Origin: Lucifuga dentata
Taxonomy: Eukaryota > Chordata > Actinopteri > Ophidiiformes > Bythitidae
DNA: 64,000 bases
Assembly (NCBI GenBank): GCA_014773175.1
Contig: VXCM01002573.1
Span: forward strand, 1 to 64,000
Reading direction: 5' to 3'
The position numbers were made by a program, and so were the translations under genes. The notes under the pieces were generated by a model. It did no database searches. It was not told where the DNA came from and saw only the letters and a list, made by a program, of their open reading frames with translations. The first letter of the stretch is position 1. Each line of letters opens with the position of its first letter. This document shows positions 10,671 through 24,300 of the stretch, piece by piece.

Positions 10671-13600
10671 GTATGTGTGAGGATATCCTTTTTTACATCT
10701 CTTCACCAGTAGTTCTTTGGCCTGCCTCTCTTTTTCTTTCCTTGGTCGCTTCAGCGTCTATCGAGTGACATTGTCTCCGGCTGCCTCAGGGTGTGTGTGT
10801 GTGCCCACCCAGCCCCATCTTCTCAGTATTCCTTCTTCAGTGATACAATAATTATCCGATATGGAACTGAATAAATTATGTAGTAATGCAAGGCAGCTTA
10901 ATGAAAAAGACATTTGCCATCAGTGAACAATGATGACAGTTGAGATGACATAAAACATGAGAAGAAAGAAAAAGACTGTATGCAATGTAGGTCCTCCTGC
11001 TGCACCTCAGCAGCACACCTCATGTGGTTACATGATTATTTGGGTCAGCAGGAGACCTGAATTCACTTGCCTGACTGTGCAGCCCCACTCATGAGGGAGA
11101 TGACTCTCCTTTCAGAAAAGTGACACAGTCCTGTAAAACTGCTTAAATTATCTAATGTTGACATTCAGAGCTAAAGCTGGAAGCAGTGTGACAAAAAATT
11201 TCAGGGAGGAGATCAGATGCTGGCTGCCCAACCCATTGGTTTCAATATGCAAGAACTAGGGTGTTCATCTTGTCTGAATTTCTTTTAGACATGACAACAA
11301 TCTTTCCTTAATTTTACCACAATCTTCCCCTATGCTTAACCAAGCAGAGCTCTGGTATCTGTAGGGGAAGCAGATCAGAAGGATGGAATGCATGAGACAA
11401 CTTTTTTGTAATTTAGATAGGAGGAGATGTCGGTATTTCTAGAGGGGGTATTGGGACAACACACACACCGACACACATTTAGCTTTAAGAATCTCTGGAT
11501 GGGAATTTGCTGACCTTGCCTCTGGCTGTCTTGTATTTGGTTGGAAACCTGCCCTGATGGTGTTGTAAAGAGTTCTGGGCAATGGGTTCTCATAAACTGC
11601 CTCCTAAAACTCGTTTAGTGGAGCAGAGAAGTTGAAGAAAGTTGGCTTGTGACTGGGCTTATGGAGTATGATGTAAACCAATAAATAGATCAATTCATTT
11701 AGCATTGTGCTTTGTGAAAGGTGTAGGATCCTGGAGCTTGATTGATGTGTTGACACTTGTGTGAAGAGTCTGTGAATTCACCTGAATCCCCATAAGCTTC
11801 ATGCATCAATGATTTTTATAATGGATTCTGCTAATCTGCACAGCATTTCTATGATGTGATTTAGTACCTGTATATCAGTATTACAGCAAGATGGCTCTGT
11901 GATGATACCTGAAAAAAAGTGACTATTCGTAACTGTTGCCATGAGTGTAGCAGAACCTTATAAAATAATTCATAAAAGCTCCAGTAAATGCAGCAGATGG
12001 TGATTATGGATTGTGTCTATCATATGGATGGAGGCAGGTGGACATCTCAAACCGATTGGCAGCCATCTCCCATATGCCATCAGGACTGTTGGTATATCCA
12101 AAAGGCTTCCATGCTGCCTTTAGCCAAAAGCCGTCTCTCTCACATCAGCTAAGATCACTCATTCTTTAAATTTCACTTCCAGTTTTTCTTGTTGTTTTTC
12201 AAGCTTGCTCCCATGTGTACTTTGGCTCTTGTGCCTTTTTCTTTTCTTTTCAAGTTTTCATTCTCTGGCTTAACACCCCCCCCCCCCCCCNCCCCCCCAT
12301 CTGTTTCACTCTCTGTCCCTTCAAAGCTCAGATTGAGGCAGCAAGAGATTTATGCCTGAAAATATGATTGACATGGGTGTAAGAGGGAATTAGGATTTTA
12401 GTCCACTGCTCATTTATTTGTTCAGTTACTTTCAGTCTTTCTTCATCCCTGGGAATGTGTATTGATCTGCAGTTTGCAAAAAGGCTCTCAAATCATTGTC
12501 AGCCCTGACCTTTACTTTGAAAATTGGCCAGCATGCATGACATATATTGAGCGTATCCACGTGGTCATGCATGTGCTTTGTGTATATTTGTATGAGCATT
12601 CTCCATCTCCACAAATAAAAATAAAAAAACATTGTAATCTGAATGCCACAGTCATTACCCTGCATTTCTCCAGTAAAAATGGGAGTATACAAAAATCTAT
12701 TTGCAAAAGGTCACACCAGACAGTCCAACACTTGGCTGTTTCATTTTCACTTTGCACAGCCTCTCTTCTTTCCCACCTCACCCTTTCTCTCTCACTCCCG
12801 CTCGCTGTCTCCTAGCCCAGTCTGTCTTCCTCCAGAGCATTTCTCATCAGACAAACAGAGTCTGTCTTGCTTTCCAAAGCAGCCACAGTGAGCTATCAGC
12901 CTGTCACATCTTATCTGAGTTTTCGCTCTCTTTGGAGGGAGAGGAGACAGAGCTCCAGTGGAATCATGGCCCTGGAGATTCTAAACCATTAAATAATAGT
13001 AAAAAAAAAAAAAAAATNAAAAAAAAAAAAAAAATCTGGCAGATTCTCCCATCGACCTGTTTCCTCCAGTTCTAAGTATTTGGGGGATGATTTGGTTGCT
13101 GATGGAGTCCACAAATTTGTCAGAGGGCCATTGAGACTGCTGGGTCATACGAGGAGAGAAAGCTGAGTTTGGATTGAGAAAACACACATTTCATCTCTTG
13201 TCAGTTGTTAATGAAATGCCACTTCTAATGGCTTCTATCACAAAACAGCAGCTGATACATGAGTAAATCACAAAAATCCTCTCAGATTCATATTTATGTT
13301 GCATATTTTGCTGCAGGCTGTTTTTTTTTTTTCAAATTTTGCAGCCAATTAAACTGGCATAATATAACAACAAATGCATATTTTAAACAGTGGGTGGATT
13401 TTGTGCTTTCTGACATGTTAATAAACATTTTTCCCCACTTTTTTGGAAGTGCTCTGTAGACTTTTTCACAGCTTTACCCAATTCCAAACCAAAACACGAC
13501 CCAGGACCCAACAAATGATATTCAGCTAAGTGGGTCCAGGTGTGATCCGGTGATATTGCCTAAGAATTCATCTCTGTGTGTCAATATGTCTTATACCCGA

Positions 13601-14215
13601 GTGGGTCTATGATCACATAATCACCTTTCCGGGGCAAGATGGAGAGTGTCTTTTTGGAGGAGAGCTGCTATTTCCGACCACTGCTGCTCGTTAATTGGTG
13701 GCACAACGTGCTGCTGTCAGTGTTGGTGTTATTTCTCTGTTTGGGTCTGCTTGAGTCAACCGCATTTTGGACTGACTCTAATTATTCTCAGGTCTATTTC
13801 AGACCAAGTCTCTGACTGTCCTTGAGTCCCCGTGACGATCTGTAGTTTGCAGCAATTGTGCAGCACATTTTAATACAAAGCCTGATGTGGAGAGTGATTA
13901 TAGTTCTATGGAGCAGTAATGATTAAAGAGAAATTCAGTTTATTGGTCATGGGAAGTACTGTTACTGTGAACAGAACTTTTTGGCTGTGGGGGCACTGTG
14001 CCGTGTCAGGAAAACTGACCCTTATGACATCACAGGTGTTATTTCCTGTTGGCACTGAACACTATAAGGTTTCAAAATTAAGCCACTTCTAGTAGTTGGA
14101 GGTGACTTGTGGTCTGTAGCACCAACAGGAAGTAATTCTTGTGATGCCATAATGGTCATTTGCCTGGCTTTGCACCCCCAGCGCCCCCTACAGCCCCAGA
14201 GGCCTTTATATACTG
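10671..14215. other. intergenic, no confident gene
   Basis: Non-coding DNA. Around 10710-10850 the sequence resembles the antisense of a fish LINE reverse-transcriptase region, but I cannot confirm this. A poly-C run with an N at 12291 and an A-rich seam with an N at 13018 are present. A 58-codon open frame with a good start context lies at 13639-13815 (see findings). Confidence 0.45.
12276..12298. repeat. poly-C tract with assembly N
   Basis: A C run is interrupted by an N at 12291. Its length is unreliable. Confidence 0.8.
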
Positions 14216-14219
14216 TATA

Positions 14220-14954
14220 TACTCGAGTATAAACCAATCTTGTGTATAAGTCGACCCCCTGATTTTGACCTGCAAATTTAGATTTTTTTTAAAAACCCAT
14301 ATATAAGCTGACCCCTGACGTTGTTCCATCAATTTATTTGTTTAGGAAATTACCTGTTTTTCTGAATGTTGTCATAGTATTCCTCTGATTTTCTGAAAAT
14401 AATCCACATACTGGTACTGGTAAACATTGATATTTATTTCAGTAGCTGATTACCATAACTGACATTAGCTGACATTAACTTTTCCAGACTCCTATTCCTT
14501 GTCTGAATCACCAAACAGTTCATCCCAGTCCTGCTCTGTGTAATGTGTACCCTTGACGAGTCCGTGTAGTTTCCATTCTGTGTTGTATCTTATCTCAAGC
14601 TTCTTGTTAATAAAGCATAAAACACGATGTTCAACGAGACTACCAAATAACATTACCATATCGGTATATGAAACAGCATTTTTATAAGGTCATCTCTGAT
14701 TGGCCCATTCTTTTGTCTTTGACCAATCACAACAGTGCTTACTGGCCGCAGCAAATGGCCACCACAAAATGTGCTGGATGAGATGTTTGGTCAGGAAATA
14801 TCTCATTCTATGGTATGATTTAAACTATTTCATGGGTAGTGGTAATGGGTAGTATTTCCACCCCGGAATCAAATTTGAATTTGCGTGTATAAGCCGACTC
14901 CCTGATTTGCATTGTGAAATTTGGTAATAAAAACTCAGCTTATACTCGAGTATA
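14220..14954. mobile_element. DNA transposon remnant with palindromic ends
   Basis: The left end TACTCGAGTATAA and the right end TTATACTCGAGTATA are each palindromes and are also inverted repeats of one another. Inward similarity continues: 'tataagtcgaccccctga' on the left corresponds to the complement of 'ataagccgactccctga' on the right. A decayed minus-strand coding stretch lies between them. The superfamily is not recognised. Confidence 0.65.
14492..14764 (-). pseudogene. C-terminal remnant of an unrecognised transposon protein
   Basis: On the minus strand a single frame runs from 14764 to a stop at 14492-14494 with one internal stop, about 90 codons in all. It is rich in aromatic and charged residues and ends in an acidic 'QDWDELFGDSDKE'. 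The acidic end with a conserved-looking WDELF suits the C-terminus of a transposase, but I do not recognise the family. Its position inside the inverted repeats at 14220-14954 is the main reason to call it transposon-derived. Confidence 0.5.
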
Positions 14955-14959
14955 CAACA

Positions 14960-16143
14960 GTAGTTGTTTTCACTGGCTGATTAGTGCTCCCCACAACCAA
15001 TAAACTGAATTTAATATGTAAAATCAGTGGAGACTATCTTAAATGTTAATGGTGAGTAATGTGCAGATGATTTATCTTCATCATGTTAACATACCTACCT
15101 GAGACTTAGTGTTCAGGTATGATTGCTTGTATAAATTTTGACATACATCAGATATACTGTGGTTTTAAAGAAGCAGGAGATGTGACAGATTATGAACACC
15201 ATCCTTTTAGGAAATCAGCATAAAGATTATAGCCATAGCACCTAGGAAGCAGAAGAAAGCCATATTTTGTCATTATTCCTAAAATTCTTTTGATGGTTGC
15301 TGAAGTTGTACTGAAGTGGTAACAACAACCATTTGTTTCACACCCTGGAGCTTTTCTCTCTTCAGTCTAGTTAAACCAAGAGACAGTTTGAAAAATTCTG
15401 CCCTTTACTCTGTCCAGAAGGTTAATGGAACAAATCTTATTCAGAGTCGTCTAATCGAAATGATGAAGTCAGGCAAATGGAGATGGATATTATAAATCTT
15501 ATATTTCCATAAGTCTCATTCATCTCACTTATTCTCTCTTCCTCTTTTAATTAGCTGATGTGAAGGGCAGATGAGAAAAAGAAATTCAGTGCTCATTTCA
15601 GTGCTAGATTACTCTGTTTTCTAAAAATCTAATGTGAGTCAACCAGTGTCAGCAGTGTGCCTCCAGTCTAATATGCTTATCATTTTTGGTCCATTTACAT
15701 AACTCAATTAATCTGTCATGGTGACCAAAAAAAAAAAAAAAAAGAAAACAGAAAAATAAAATTTTTTTCATATCATACAAAACAAATCAAATCACAACAT
15801 TAGAAGTTAGCTTAAATACTAAACATTCTGACGTTGCTTGTGCATGTTCAGTTCATTTGGGCATATGTGACCACAGCAATTGAACTTGAGTCTGCGCCAA
15901 AACAATCAGACCATCACCTAGAGGAGGCGGTATTGTTCCGATTTCAATTGAACTGTGGAGTGGTTTGTTTGTTGTGTGAACATGTTAATACACTACTCCC
16001 AAACTGAGGCAATCTATTGATCTGTTGATTCAGAACCTAGGAGGCTTGTGTCACTGCAACAGCAGAAAAGTTTGTTTTATGTTACAGACGCTTGTCAGAT
16101 ATCCGCTAGTTAAAAGCATTAAACAGGTCAAACATAAGAAAAA

Positions 16144-16195
<52 letters not shown>

Positions 16196-17949
16196 CTCTC
16201 TGCTTTCATTTATCCTAGAATAAACTGAACACCAAGTCTCTGTCACCCAGCCGGCATTGGACTGGCTCCAATTTGATGAAGCCAGAGTCTGGTCTTAAAT
16301 CACTGTGATGAAATTATTAAGAATATTGCCTCTATGTATCCATGGCCACTCCTCAAAACCTTGAGCCAGAGAAAAATGGTGGGACAAGGTGTTTACCACC
16401 ACCTCCCCTTTTACTGATTTCCTCTTTCAGTGATAACACTTTTATTATCCTTGATTAATTAACAGAAGGGATTTTTTTTTTAAAGTAGTAGTGAGGATTA
16501 CCGCCATTTTTTTTTTTTTTTTTTTTTTTTTAGAAAGTGTTTCCTGTAATGTCTTGATTAATTTCCTAACAGTTATGAAAACTTGCCTCCAGTAAAGCAA
16601 CAACTTTTAATAAACATTATCAAAAGGCACATTGATATTTACAATGTGGTGTTTAAATGTAAATCAATTATTGTGTAGCACTCATCATAAAGGGAAAAAC
16701 AACAGAGAGAATCAAAGTGAACAGCAATGATATGTGGAATAATTTATTTGCCGTTTGGTTATATTTAATATACTTTCCATACCGTTTAATTGAATTACAT
16801 ACAATTTAATTCTGTTGAGTCTGGTTTAATTTTGCATGACAAATATGAGTTCAATGCATTCAAGGGAATATCACAATAAGAAAACAATACTGGATGTTTT
16901 AAATCTTCCAGATAACTTTCTAGAAACCAAGACATTCTGTAAAAGAAAAACCTAAATGGGGATGTTTCACTGCTTTCTTGACAGATATATGAAAAAGAAC
17001 TCAAAGCTGAGCCATAGCATCCACAAATCTTTGCTGTAGAGTGTGAGCATTTGTCTTTCTTCTCTTCAAAGTGAACTGCTGGTGACTTCTTTGCTTATGT
17101 GTGCTCTGGGTGTTTCTCTTTTCACCCATGAATTAATCAAATCTTTATAGAAGGGCAAAACAGATTAGGGAAGGAGGAGAAGGGTGTGGGGAGCCGAGGG
17201 TGCATGAAGATGAAAACTGATGTGTGTGTTGGGGTGTGCGAGAATTAAACAAAGATGAGAAATAGAAGAGAGAGATGGGAAGAGAATAAAATCCAAAGAG
17301 GATCATGAGATCTGAGAGAGAGATCAACTGAACAGTAAGATTTAAAATTTTAAAAAGAAAAGAAAACTAAATGAACAAGTATCTCTGAAAGGCCAGTGAC
17401 TTTAATCAAAGTTACAGAAATCAGCCCTCAGAAGCTAATGTAACTGAATGTTTTACTTTAATAAGACATTTCCTCATATCTTTAAACAGAATTATAAATC
17501 ACTTCTGGGGACCCACTCAATTTAAAAAAAAAAAAAAAAAAAAATGTACAATTCTTCAGAATTTTAACTGTACATGGTGGAAAATGAGGATTTCCATCAG
17601 GTAACAGAATTCAACTAGGTGATGGATAATAGAATATGAAACAGAATATAGGCTCATTCAGGGAGAAGGACCATATTGTAAGTAGTAAATAAATACTTAT
17701 TGGAACGTTTAGTCTGAAAGTCAAACTGAAGAGTCATTTTAAAGTTAGACATCTGGCTTTTAGAGAAATTTACCAGGTAGTTTTCACAAAGTGACTGTGA
17801 CCTTACTGTGGTTATTACTCAAAAAGCAATGTGTCTTATCAGGAACATTTTAGGAGAAATATTTTGTAGTTTTTAGACAGATACAGTTTTGAAATGAACT
17901 TGATGTGCCATTATAAAAAAGAAAGTCAGTGTCACAGTTTTCTCTGAAC
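14960..17949. other. intergenic, no gene seen; possible MITE near 15840-16010
   Basis: No exon is supported. The stretch 15840-16010 has partly inverted ends ('gttcagttcatttgggc' and 'ggtttgtttgttgtgtgaac') and resembles a fish hAT-type MITE, with low certainty. T and A runs lie at 15727-15743, 16508-16530 and 17523-17543. Confidence 0.4.
16146..16202. repeat. (TTTC)n microsatellite
   Basis: About 12 copies of CTTT run into a short CT tract. The open frame across it (16025-16228) is not a gene. Confidence 0.95.
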
Positions 17950-18960
17950 TAAATTGAAACTGAAAAGTATTTGATAACAAATGAAAAATGTGTGGACAAA
18001 ACATATTGGGACCTTTTACCTTTTATCTAACAGCACAGCTTTTGGAGATAATTCCAATCAAGCAATTTGCAGCTCTGAATGAAATTCTCCACGTCTCTGA
18101 AATTGTTTGGTCCACTCTTCTTCAGCAAACTGCTCCAGTTTGATCAGGTTTGATGGCTGCTTTCTCCCAGCTGCCATTTTCAGTGCTTTCCACAGATGAT
18201 CAGTCAGACCAAGACTCGTAACAGGCCACTTCAGAACAGTCCAGTCTTTTCTTTTCATCCATTGTTGGTGCTTTTTGAGGTATGTTTGGGTCATTATGCT
18301 GTTTGGAGGCCCATGACCTGAGATTGAGACATCACTTTCTCATATTGGGCTGAACTTTTCTTTCAAAAATGCCCTAAGTTTTGCATTTCACCAGCTCCTG
18401 TATTTCAAAGCACTCACTGCCAAAGGCAGCAAAGCAGCCCTACAACATTACTGAGCCTCATGTTTTCACAGTGGGGATGCTTTTAACTAATTTTGCTTTG
18501 TTTGTCATTGTCCCAGAAGGACTGTGGCTTGTCAGCATGCATTTGATGGCCTTTTTTTCCCCCTCTTCCTTAGAAGTGTGGTCTTCCTGGGTCTTGATCC
18601 CATTTTAATTAATTCATCTTGGACCTGTTGCATCTTGAACTTGAAGGCCAGGTTGGATCAGTTTTGAAGAACATTGGTTCTTTCTACCCTACAAACAAGC
18701 TTTCTTTTAAATTGTGGGTCAATTTTCTTCTTGCTGGCACAACCAGGGACGTTGGCTAAGTCCCATGATTTTATTGATTAAGTCCCATGAGACTTAATCA
18801 ATAAAAATGTCTTATCCACTTTAGAATGTCTTTGTAGAATAAGCAAGACTTCAGTTCTTTTCAAGGCTTTTTTGTTTTGAAAAGGTTACAGCCCTTTTCA
18901 GGACATATAGTGCTTAGTTGAAAACGCAAGGGTAGTAATACTTTTGGTCATATCTGTATT
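17950..18960 (-). pseudogene. decayed Tc1/mariner-type transposase and element
   Basis: Read on the minus strand from 18960 to 17950, the pieces follow the order of a Tc1-type transposase. A 'PRKT' basic motif lies near 18590. A 'GSVMLWGCFAA'-like stretch lies near 18450. 'PKHTSKS', the segment after the second catalytic Asp, is near 18280. 'LTDHLWKALK' and 'KPSNL...LEQFAEEEW'-type C-terminal sequence spans 18294-18058. Frames are broken and stops are frequent, so the protein is dead. The outer end near 18938-18957 (AATACTTTTGGTC) matches the usual Tc1 terminal sequence. The left end is poorly preserved. Confidence 0.85.
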
Positions 18961-20797
18961 TTATTTAACAGGTTTTAGAGGATTTTTTAGAGGATTTTTT
19001 TTTTTTTTTTTTTTTTGTGAATCTGTATATCTGTATGTATAAAACAAACACTACCATGTTCTTTCAGGAATAAGTCTATGGCTGGATACAGAATGTTGTT
19101 ATCATAAGATTCACATTAGAGTAAATGTAAATAATATTCATAGATTCTGTGTGTACTGTGAATTGGCTCATTATTACACTATTAAAGAGAGGAGTCCATT
19201 GTTAGCTGACATTATAGCACGTAAAATACATGACTCATGCTGAGGATTATAAAGGACAATACCAGAAACTTATTACACAACCATACAGATACTGATGTTT
19301 ATGGTCCATATAATTAACTATTAGCATATGAGCGGTTTACAGAGGGAGAGATACTTATTTAACTCAAGAGAGTGAGTTAATGATTAATAAAGACACAGAT
19401 GCAAACATAAATTACTGAAATGTGTTGCATTTTATTTTCAGTTGTCTTAAAATATCTATTTATATGATTTAAAAGTGACAAATTGATGTATTCATCCCTC
19501 TCCAGCTCATATAATGTGCCTAATTTTCTACATTCCAAGTCACCTTGGATATTTCTTTACTTTGCATTTTCCAGTTTGAATGATAGTGCTTATTTCTATT
19601 GTCCTTGGATTTTTATAAAAACTTGAATTCTGATTTGTCATGCTTCATCTTTTCTCTTATTTCTCTCTCTCTCCTTGAATTTGCATGTCATTGTTTCTTA
19701 ATCCCACTTTTAAATAAAGTGTGACGTTGCAGGTATAGCAAATGGGAAAACGTTTATTTAACCATCGTCTCTCACCAGCCATTCAGAACCTTTTGTTCTA
19801 TTCTGCATCTTTTGTTTAATTTCATTTCAATGTTGAATGGTTTTGAAGGATGGTGTTATGTGATTTGGTTAAAGTCTTCCCATGCTTTCAGAATGGGTAA
19901 GCAGCTCTCAAAATGTGATCAAGACCCACAAGACTGTAGCCAAGTCTTTGCCATGCAGAATAATCCTGGAGCTGAAAGGTTTAGTCAGCGTACTTTAATT
20001 GAGAACATGATGCTCTGCAAACAAAGATATGTAAGGTCTTTTAATAAGCAGCTAAAATGATGACTCACCAGGTTGTCACAGAAGTGGATAAGGAAACCAC
20101 AGCCTGGTCTGTGTCAACAGCGTGAAAATCCACTAGATTTGAAGTAATTTAGTGCAACCTAACAAACTACCCACAATCACAAAGCTGGCATTGTGGAAAA
20201 ACATTTCTGTAGCTCAACTCAACCTTAATGTTGTGCAATTTGTTTTAGTCACAGTGGAAAACCTAGCTTCATGCCAACCAGGAAAAAGAAAATGAAGACA
20301 GATTAACAGTTGGTTCTTCATTTTGAAAATGTGGAGATGGTGATGAAAATGTGATGAAAATACTGTAGTCAAATAATGTTAGAAATATTATCTACACTAA
20401 ATAATGGACAGATGTAGTCACAAATGTCGTCCAATGTCAGATACCTGCAAATCATATCAGCAGCACAGGCCATGAAAAAAAGGACACTCTTTATTCATAG
20501 TTGTAGTTCTCACCTCAGAGGGTGGGCATTGTACACACTTTTAAGGTACACCATTTGGAAATGTACACCTTAAGTAACTACAAACTCAGCAAATAAACAG
20601 TGTACTAGTTACAGCCCGCACTGCAATCCACTGCTGAAATATGGCGCTCTCTTCTTCATTTCTCTTCTGCCCCAGACTTTCTAAAAACACACCGGCGTAG
20701 TACATTAAAAAGGACACACATAAAACATGCATTTTAGAAAGTCTTGCCTGATCAGCAAGACCCCCACCTCTGGACTACCCCACAGCAAAGTACATAT
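18961..20797. other. intergenic, no gene seen
   Basis: Non-coding DNA with no recognisable exon or complete mobile element. A T run lies at about 18998-19016. Confidence 0.5.
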
Positions 20798-20825
20798 GCT
20801 CTCCCAGTCTCTCTCTCTCTCTCTC

Positions 20826-20857
<32 letters not shown>

Positions 20858-20888
20858 ATNGCTCTCCCAGTCTCTCTCTCTCTCTCTC

Positions 20889-20920
<32 letters not shown>

Positions 20921-20935
20921 ATACACACACACTTA
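20798..20935. repeat. CT/CA compound microsatellite with duplicated assembly seam
   Basis: (CT)n followed by (CA)n. Bases 20798-20859 are repeated exactly at 20861-20922 around the N at 20860, so the array length is artificial. Confidence 0.9.
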
Positions 20936-21064
20936 CAGTCAGTTGTATCTGTATCCAATCAACTCACTCAATGCCGTCCCACATTGCATCACAATAAAAG
21001 TGGCAGAAACACTATCTATTTTCTAAAACTCAAAGGTTCATGAGGCTGCAATTCTCTACCTGTC

Positions 21065-21330
21065 CAGCAGCCGTCACCCATGACTTTCCCACCTTTCCTC
21101 ATTCACCTGACACACTAACTACCCACTAATTCCTTATCTGTATATAACACCTAGTTCCCTTTCTTCTCTGCCAGATAGTTGTGGTATAGGCTGGCTGTAG
21201 CCATTTTCAGCAATTCTAGCCATTTTTCTGTTTTGCCTTGTTTTTTGATGACCTAAACTGTATTATTTGCCTGCCTCAGCCTTTGGATTTCTCTGCTTAT
21301 GCTGCTTGCCTGTCTGTTACAGATGGTAAG
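21065..21330 (+). repeat. possible LTR or retroposon fragment
   Basis: Pyrimidine-rich sequence runs into 'ctgtatataacacc' and then 'tctgccagatagttg'. This layout (C-rich upstream part, TATA-like box, then a CAGAT-type start) resembles LTRs of fish Gypsy-like elements. Ends and target duplication were not found, so this is tentative. Confidence 0.3.
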
Positions 21331-24300
21331 CCTGTTTTGTGACCACCTACCTGTCCCCTATGGAATTATTTGCTAAATGGTTAAATCCAGGCTGCTTCTC
21401 CAATTGCCACTTGTGTATTCTGTCTGCAATTGAGTTCAACCCTTGTAGCCACCATGTGACTCTCAAGGCCATACATGAACTTAGACTGAAGATGTGTAGT
21501 TTAACTCATTTGTGTTTTGCTGTTGCTGCCTGTTTTGCTGTGATATCTGTGCTATCCTGTACTGTCAGTGATAAGAGATGGCTCAAGCATTTTTCCATAC
21601 CAGGACAGTGCAGTAATAGGCGCCGTTTACCTCGATATCTTGTTAGACATCGGCCCAATTTGCAATAAGCTCCTGTTGCCTGTTTTGATCAAATCAGTTT
21701 ACTGTAGCTGCTGCTTCTGTTTTTCCTCCTGTGAAATATTAAAAAGTAATCCACTGACAAGAAATATGTATTTCTGCCACTGCGAAGTAGTCAACATCGT
21801 GTACATCGCTGAAGACGCTCTGAGGGGTATGACTCAGTTTACTGTTGTGGTGTTTGCTTTGGTGACAGTGGTACAACTACACTGAAAAAAGACACACTGC
21901 AACAGCTGAGTCATTCAGCCGGAGCAATTTTATAAAGTGGAGAGATGGTGAATCACAGTAGTAGAAATACTTTTACAAATAAAACCTCTGTTCGTATTGT
22001 AACTCAAATAGAAGTAAACACATTAGCAGTCAAATGTGCTCAGGTTTTGTTTTTTTTTTTTTTTNTTTTTTTTTTTTTTGTTTTTAAGTAAAGGCAGTAA
22101 TTGTGAAGAAAGGAGGGTTTTCATGCTTTAGAAGGAAAAAAGAAAGCAAGGAAAGGAGGAAGGAAAGAATAAAGAAAAAAATAAAATTGTATTTTTAAAA
22201 AGTCTTATTTCATGTTGAAGCTGAATAAACACAGAAACACAAAAAGCATATTTCTCTCAAGTGTAGTGCAGTGGATATACAAAAACTTCCCAAAAGGGAG
22301 GTACCAGTGTTTCAACATTGTACTCAAGTACTAAATGTAGCAACTTTCCACCTGTAATGAAAAACAATTGTATTCATAGAAAACAAGGTTAATGTTTATT
22401 CTGTTAAGATTACTATATTGTTCTGTATGATTCCATCTTAAACTAGCAGCACTGGCTAGTTTAAGATGGACTACTCAGTCATTTGTCATATCTCCCAGAG
22501 GTCAGATAAATTGTAATGAAAAGACATGAAATAGGGGTTATGTTCTTATTTATAGTCTCGCCTGATGTTTTGAGGAATAATTCTCTGGACACCAGCCACC
22601 AATGCAGACAAATGGCCACAAATATGACCGCAGACAAAGCTGAGTTTTGAGAAAAAGATATAGCCAGCCATGTGAGTCTATAATCTTATGGACAAATACA
22701 CTTCCAACTTGAAGGACACCTTATTTCTTGAGGACACATTTATGACTTGTAATTCAATGGTCTGAAGTGCAGACCAGTAAAATATTACAATGTCTACAGG
22801 CTAGGGGCTGGATTTTTGCCTTTGAATTGTCACGTTTTGATTTGTGAAACCTTGGAGAAGCCCAGAAGGGACTTGCATTCATTTTCACATTATCCTGTTG
22901 TGAAGTAGTCCTTTATCAAAGCACGAGAAGCCCAATATGCTTGCTTCTCTGGGAAAAAGTGATGGATAGCTGTTGTCATCTCAGGTTGACGTACGGGGCC
23001 TGTGGTAAAGTTTGTCACAGGCCTGTGTCATCTTAAGCTCTCCAAGGTGGCTGCTGCACATCCACATCACTCGCTAATGTTGAGTTTAAAACGACAAGGC
23101 TGGCATTACACCCTTAAGGCTAAGTCTGTTCAATACTGGCTGTCCGTATGCTAATAATCGAAGATTTACTTACGGCATTAGAACATTAGACTTGGCTCAA
23201 CATCTACTAGACCTACAGTACATTTGTACTTAGCTGAGTCAGAGCAATTTGCAAAATGAGAAACTGGGTGGGAGCTCTACTTCAGAGGGACAGATAGTGC
23301 TTGTGAACACATACTGAGGAATTGAACATGCCAAGATTCATTTCATTTCAATGGAAGCGCTGTGATCAGCAGAAAATTTGTGCAAATATTTTGTAACTTG
23401 GGTTGACTTTGACATGCAAATTCATTCAGACAACGAACAGCAAAGTAGTCTGATTTGACCTCTGACCTATCATCATGACAATGCAAAAATTGCACTCACT
23501 GTATCAGTCTCTGGTGTGACTGATCTTATGCAAAGAAAATAAAATAAGTACAACCAGTTAGAAGCATGATACATCATCCCAATTCAGTTCTATTCAATTC
23601 ATGTTTATGTTAGTCTTTTTGTGTGCATTAATGCTCAGCAAAAGCAGACAAATGACTAAATTGTAGCCTTTACTCCTTTATTTGTAAAGACAACCTCATT
23701 TTTGTCACATCATTTCATTCTGGTTTATGTTATAGGAGTTATTAGCCTTTGCAAAATTCAGGCAGAATCTGTGGTGTAACATGCATCATGGACCCATGGT
23801 GCAATTTTTTCCCTCCCAACATTAATTCCAGTCCTCTGAAATGGTGGACACATCTCAGCTACTGAAAAGCAATTGTGTGTTGCAGCTGGAAATTCAGCTG
23901 TTATTCTGCTTTAATATAATGGAGGTGTAAAAGGTTGTTAGTTTGGCAGGGAAACAACACAAGTATGTGGCATGTCAGCTGAGAATTCAACCACTGATGC
24001 ACTAATGCAGTCTTGTGATTGAAAGGACAGGAGGTATTAGTAGGTCCTCTGGAGGCCTGAGCCCCTATTCTGCACTCACACACCCTGCACAGCCCATACT
24101 TTTGTGCCAGTGGACTCGCCTTCCACCACCATTTCATCTCTGTAGCAGCTGCTGCATTCATGTCATGTAGAGGGGAAAGTAATGGTGGGAAAGATTCCAG
24201 CATTTGGACTTACAAGTGGTTGCACCATCACAAAACTAAAATTGGTGACTGCAAGTGATACTAATGAGAAGTCTAATTAGCACATTCAAAGAAAAGCACT

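Noticed and set aside
10710..10850. Possible antisense LINE reverse-transcriptase fragment
   Set aside because: Resemblance is only by general impression; no continuous coding stretch or element end could be shown.
20738..21043. Two 99-codon frames over the CT/CA repeat
   Set aside because: They arise from a microsatellite doubled by the assembly seam at 20860.
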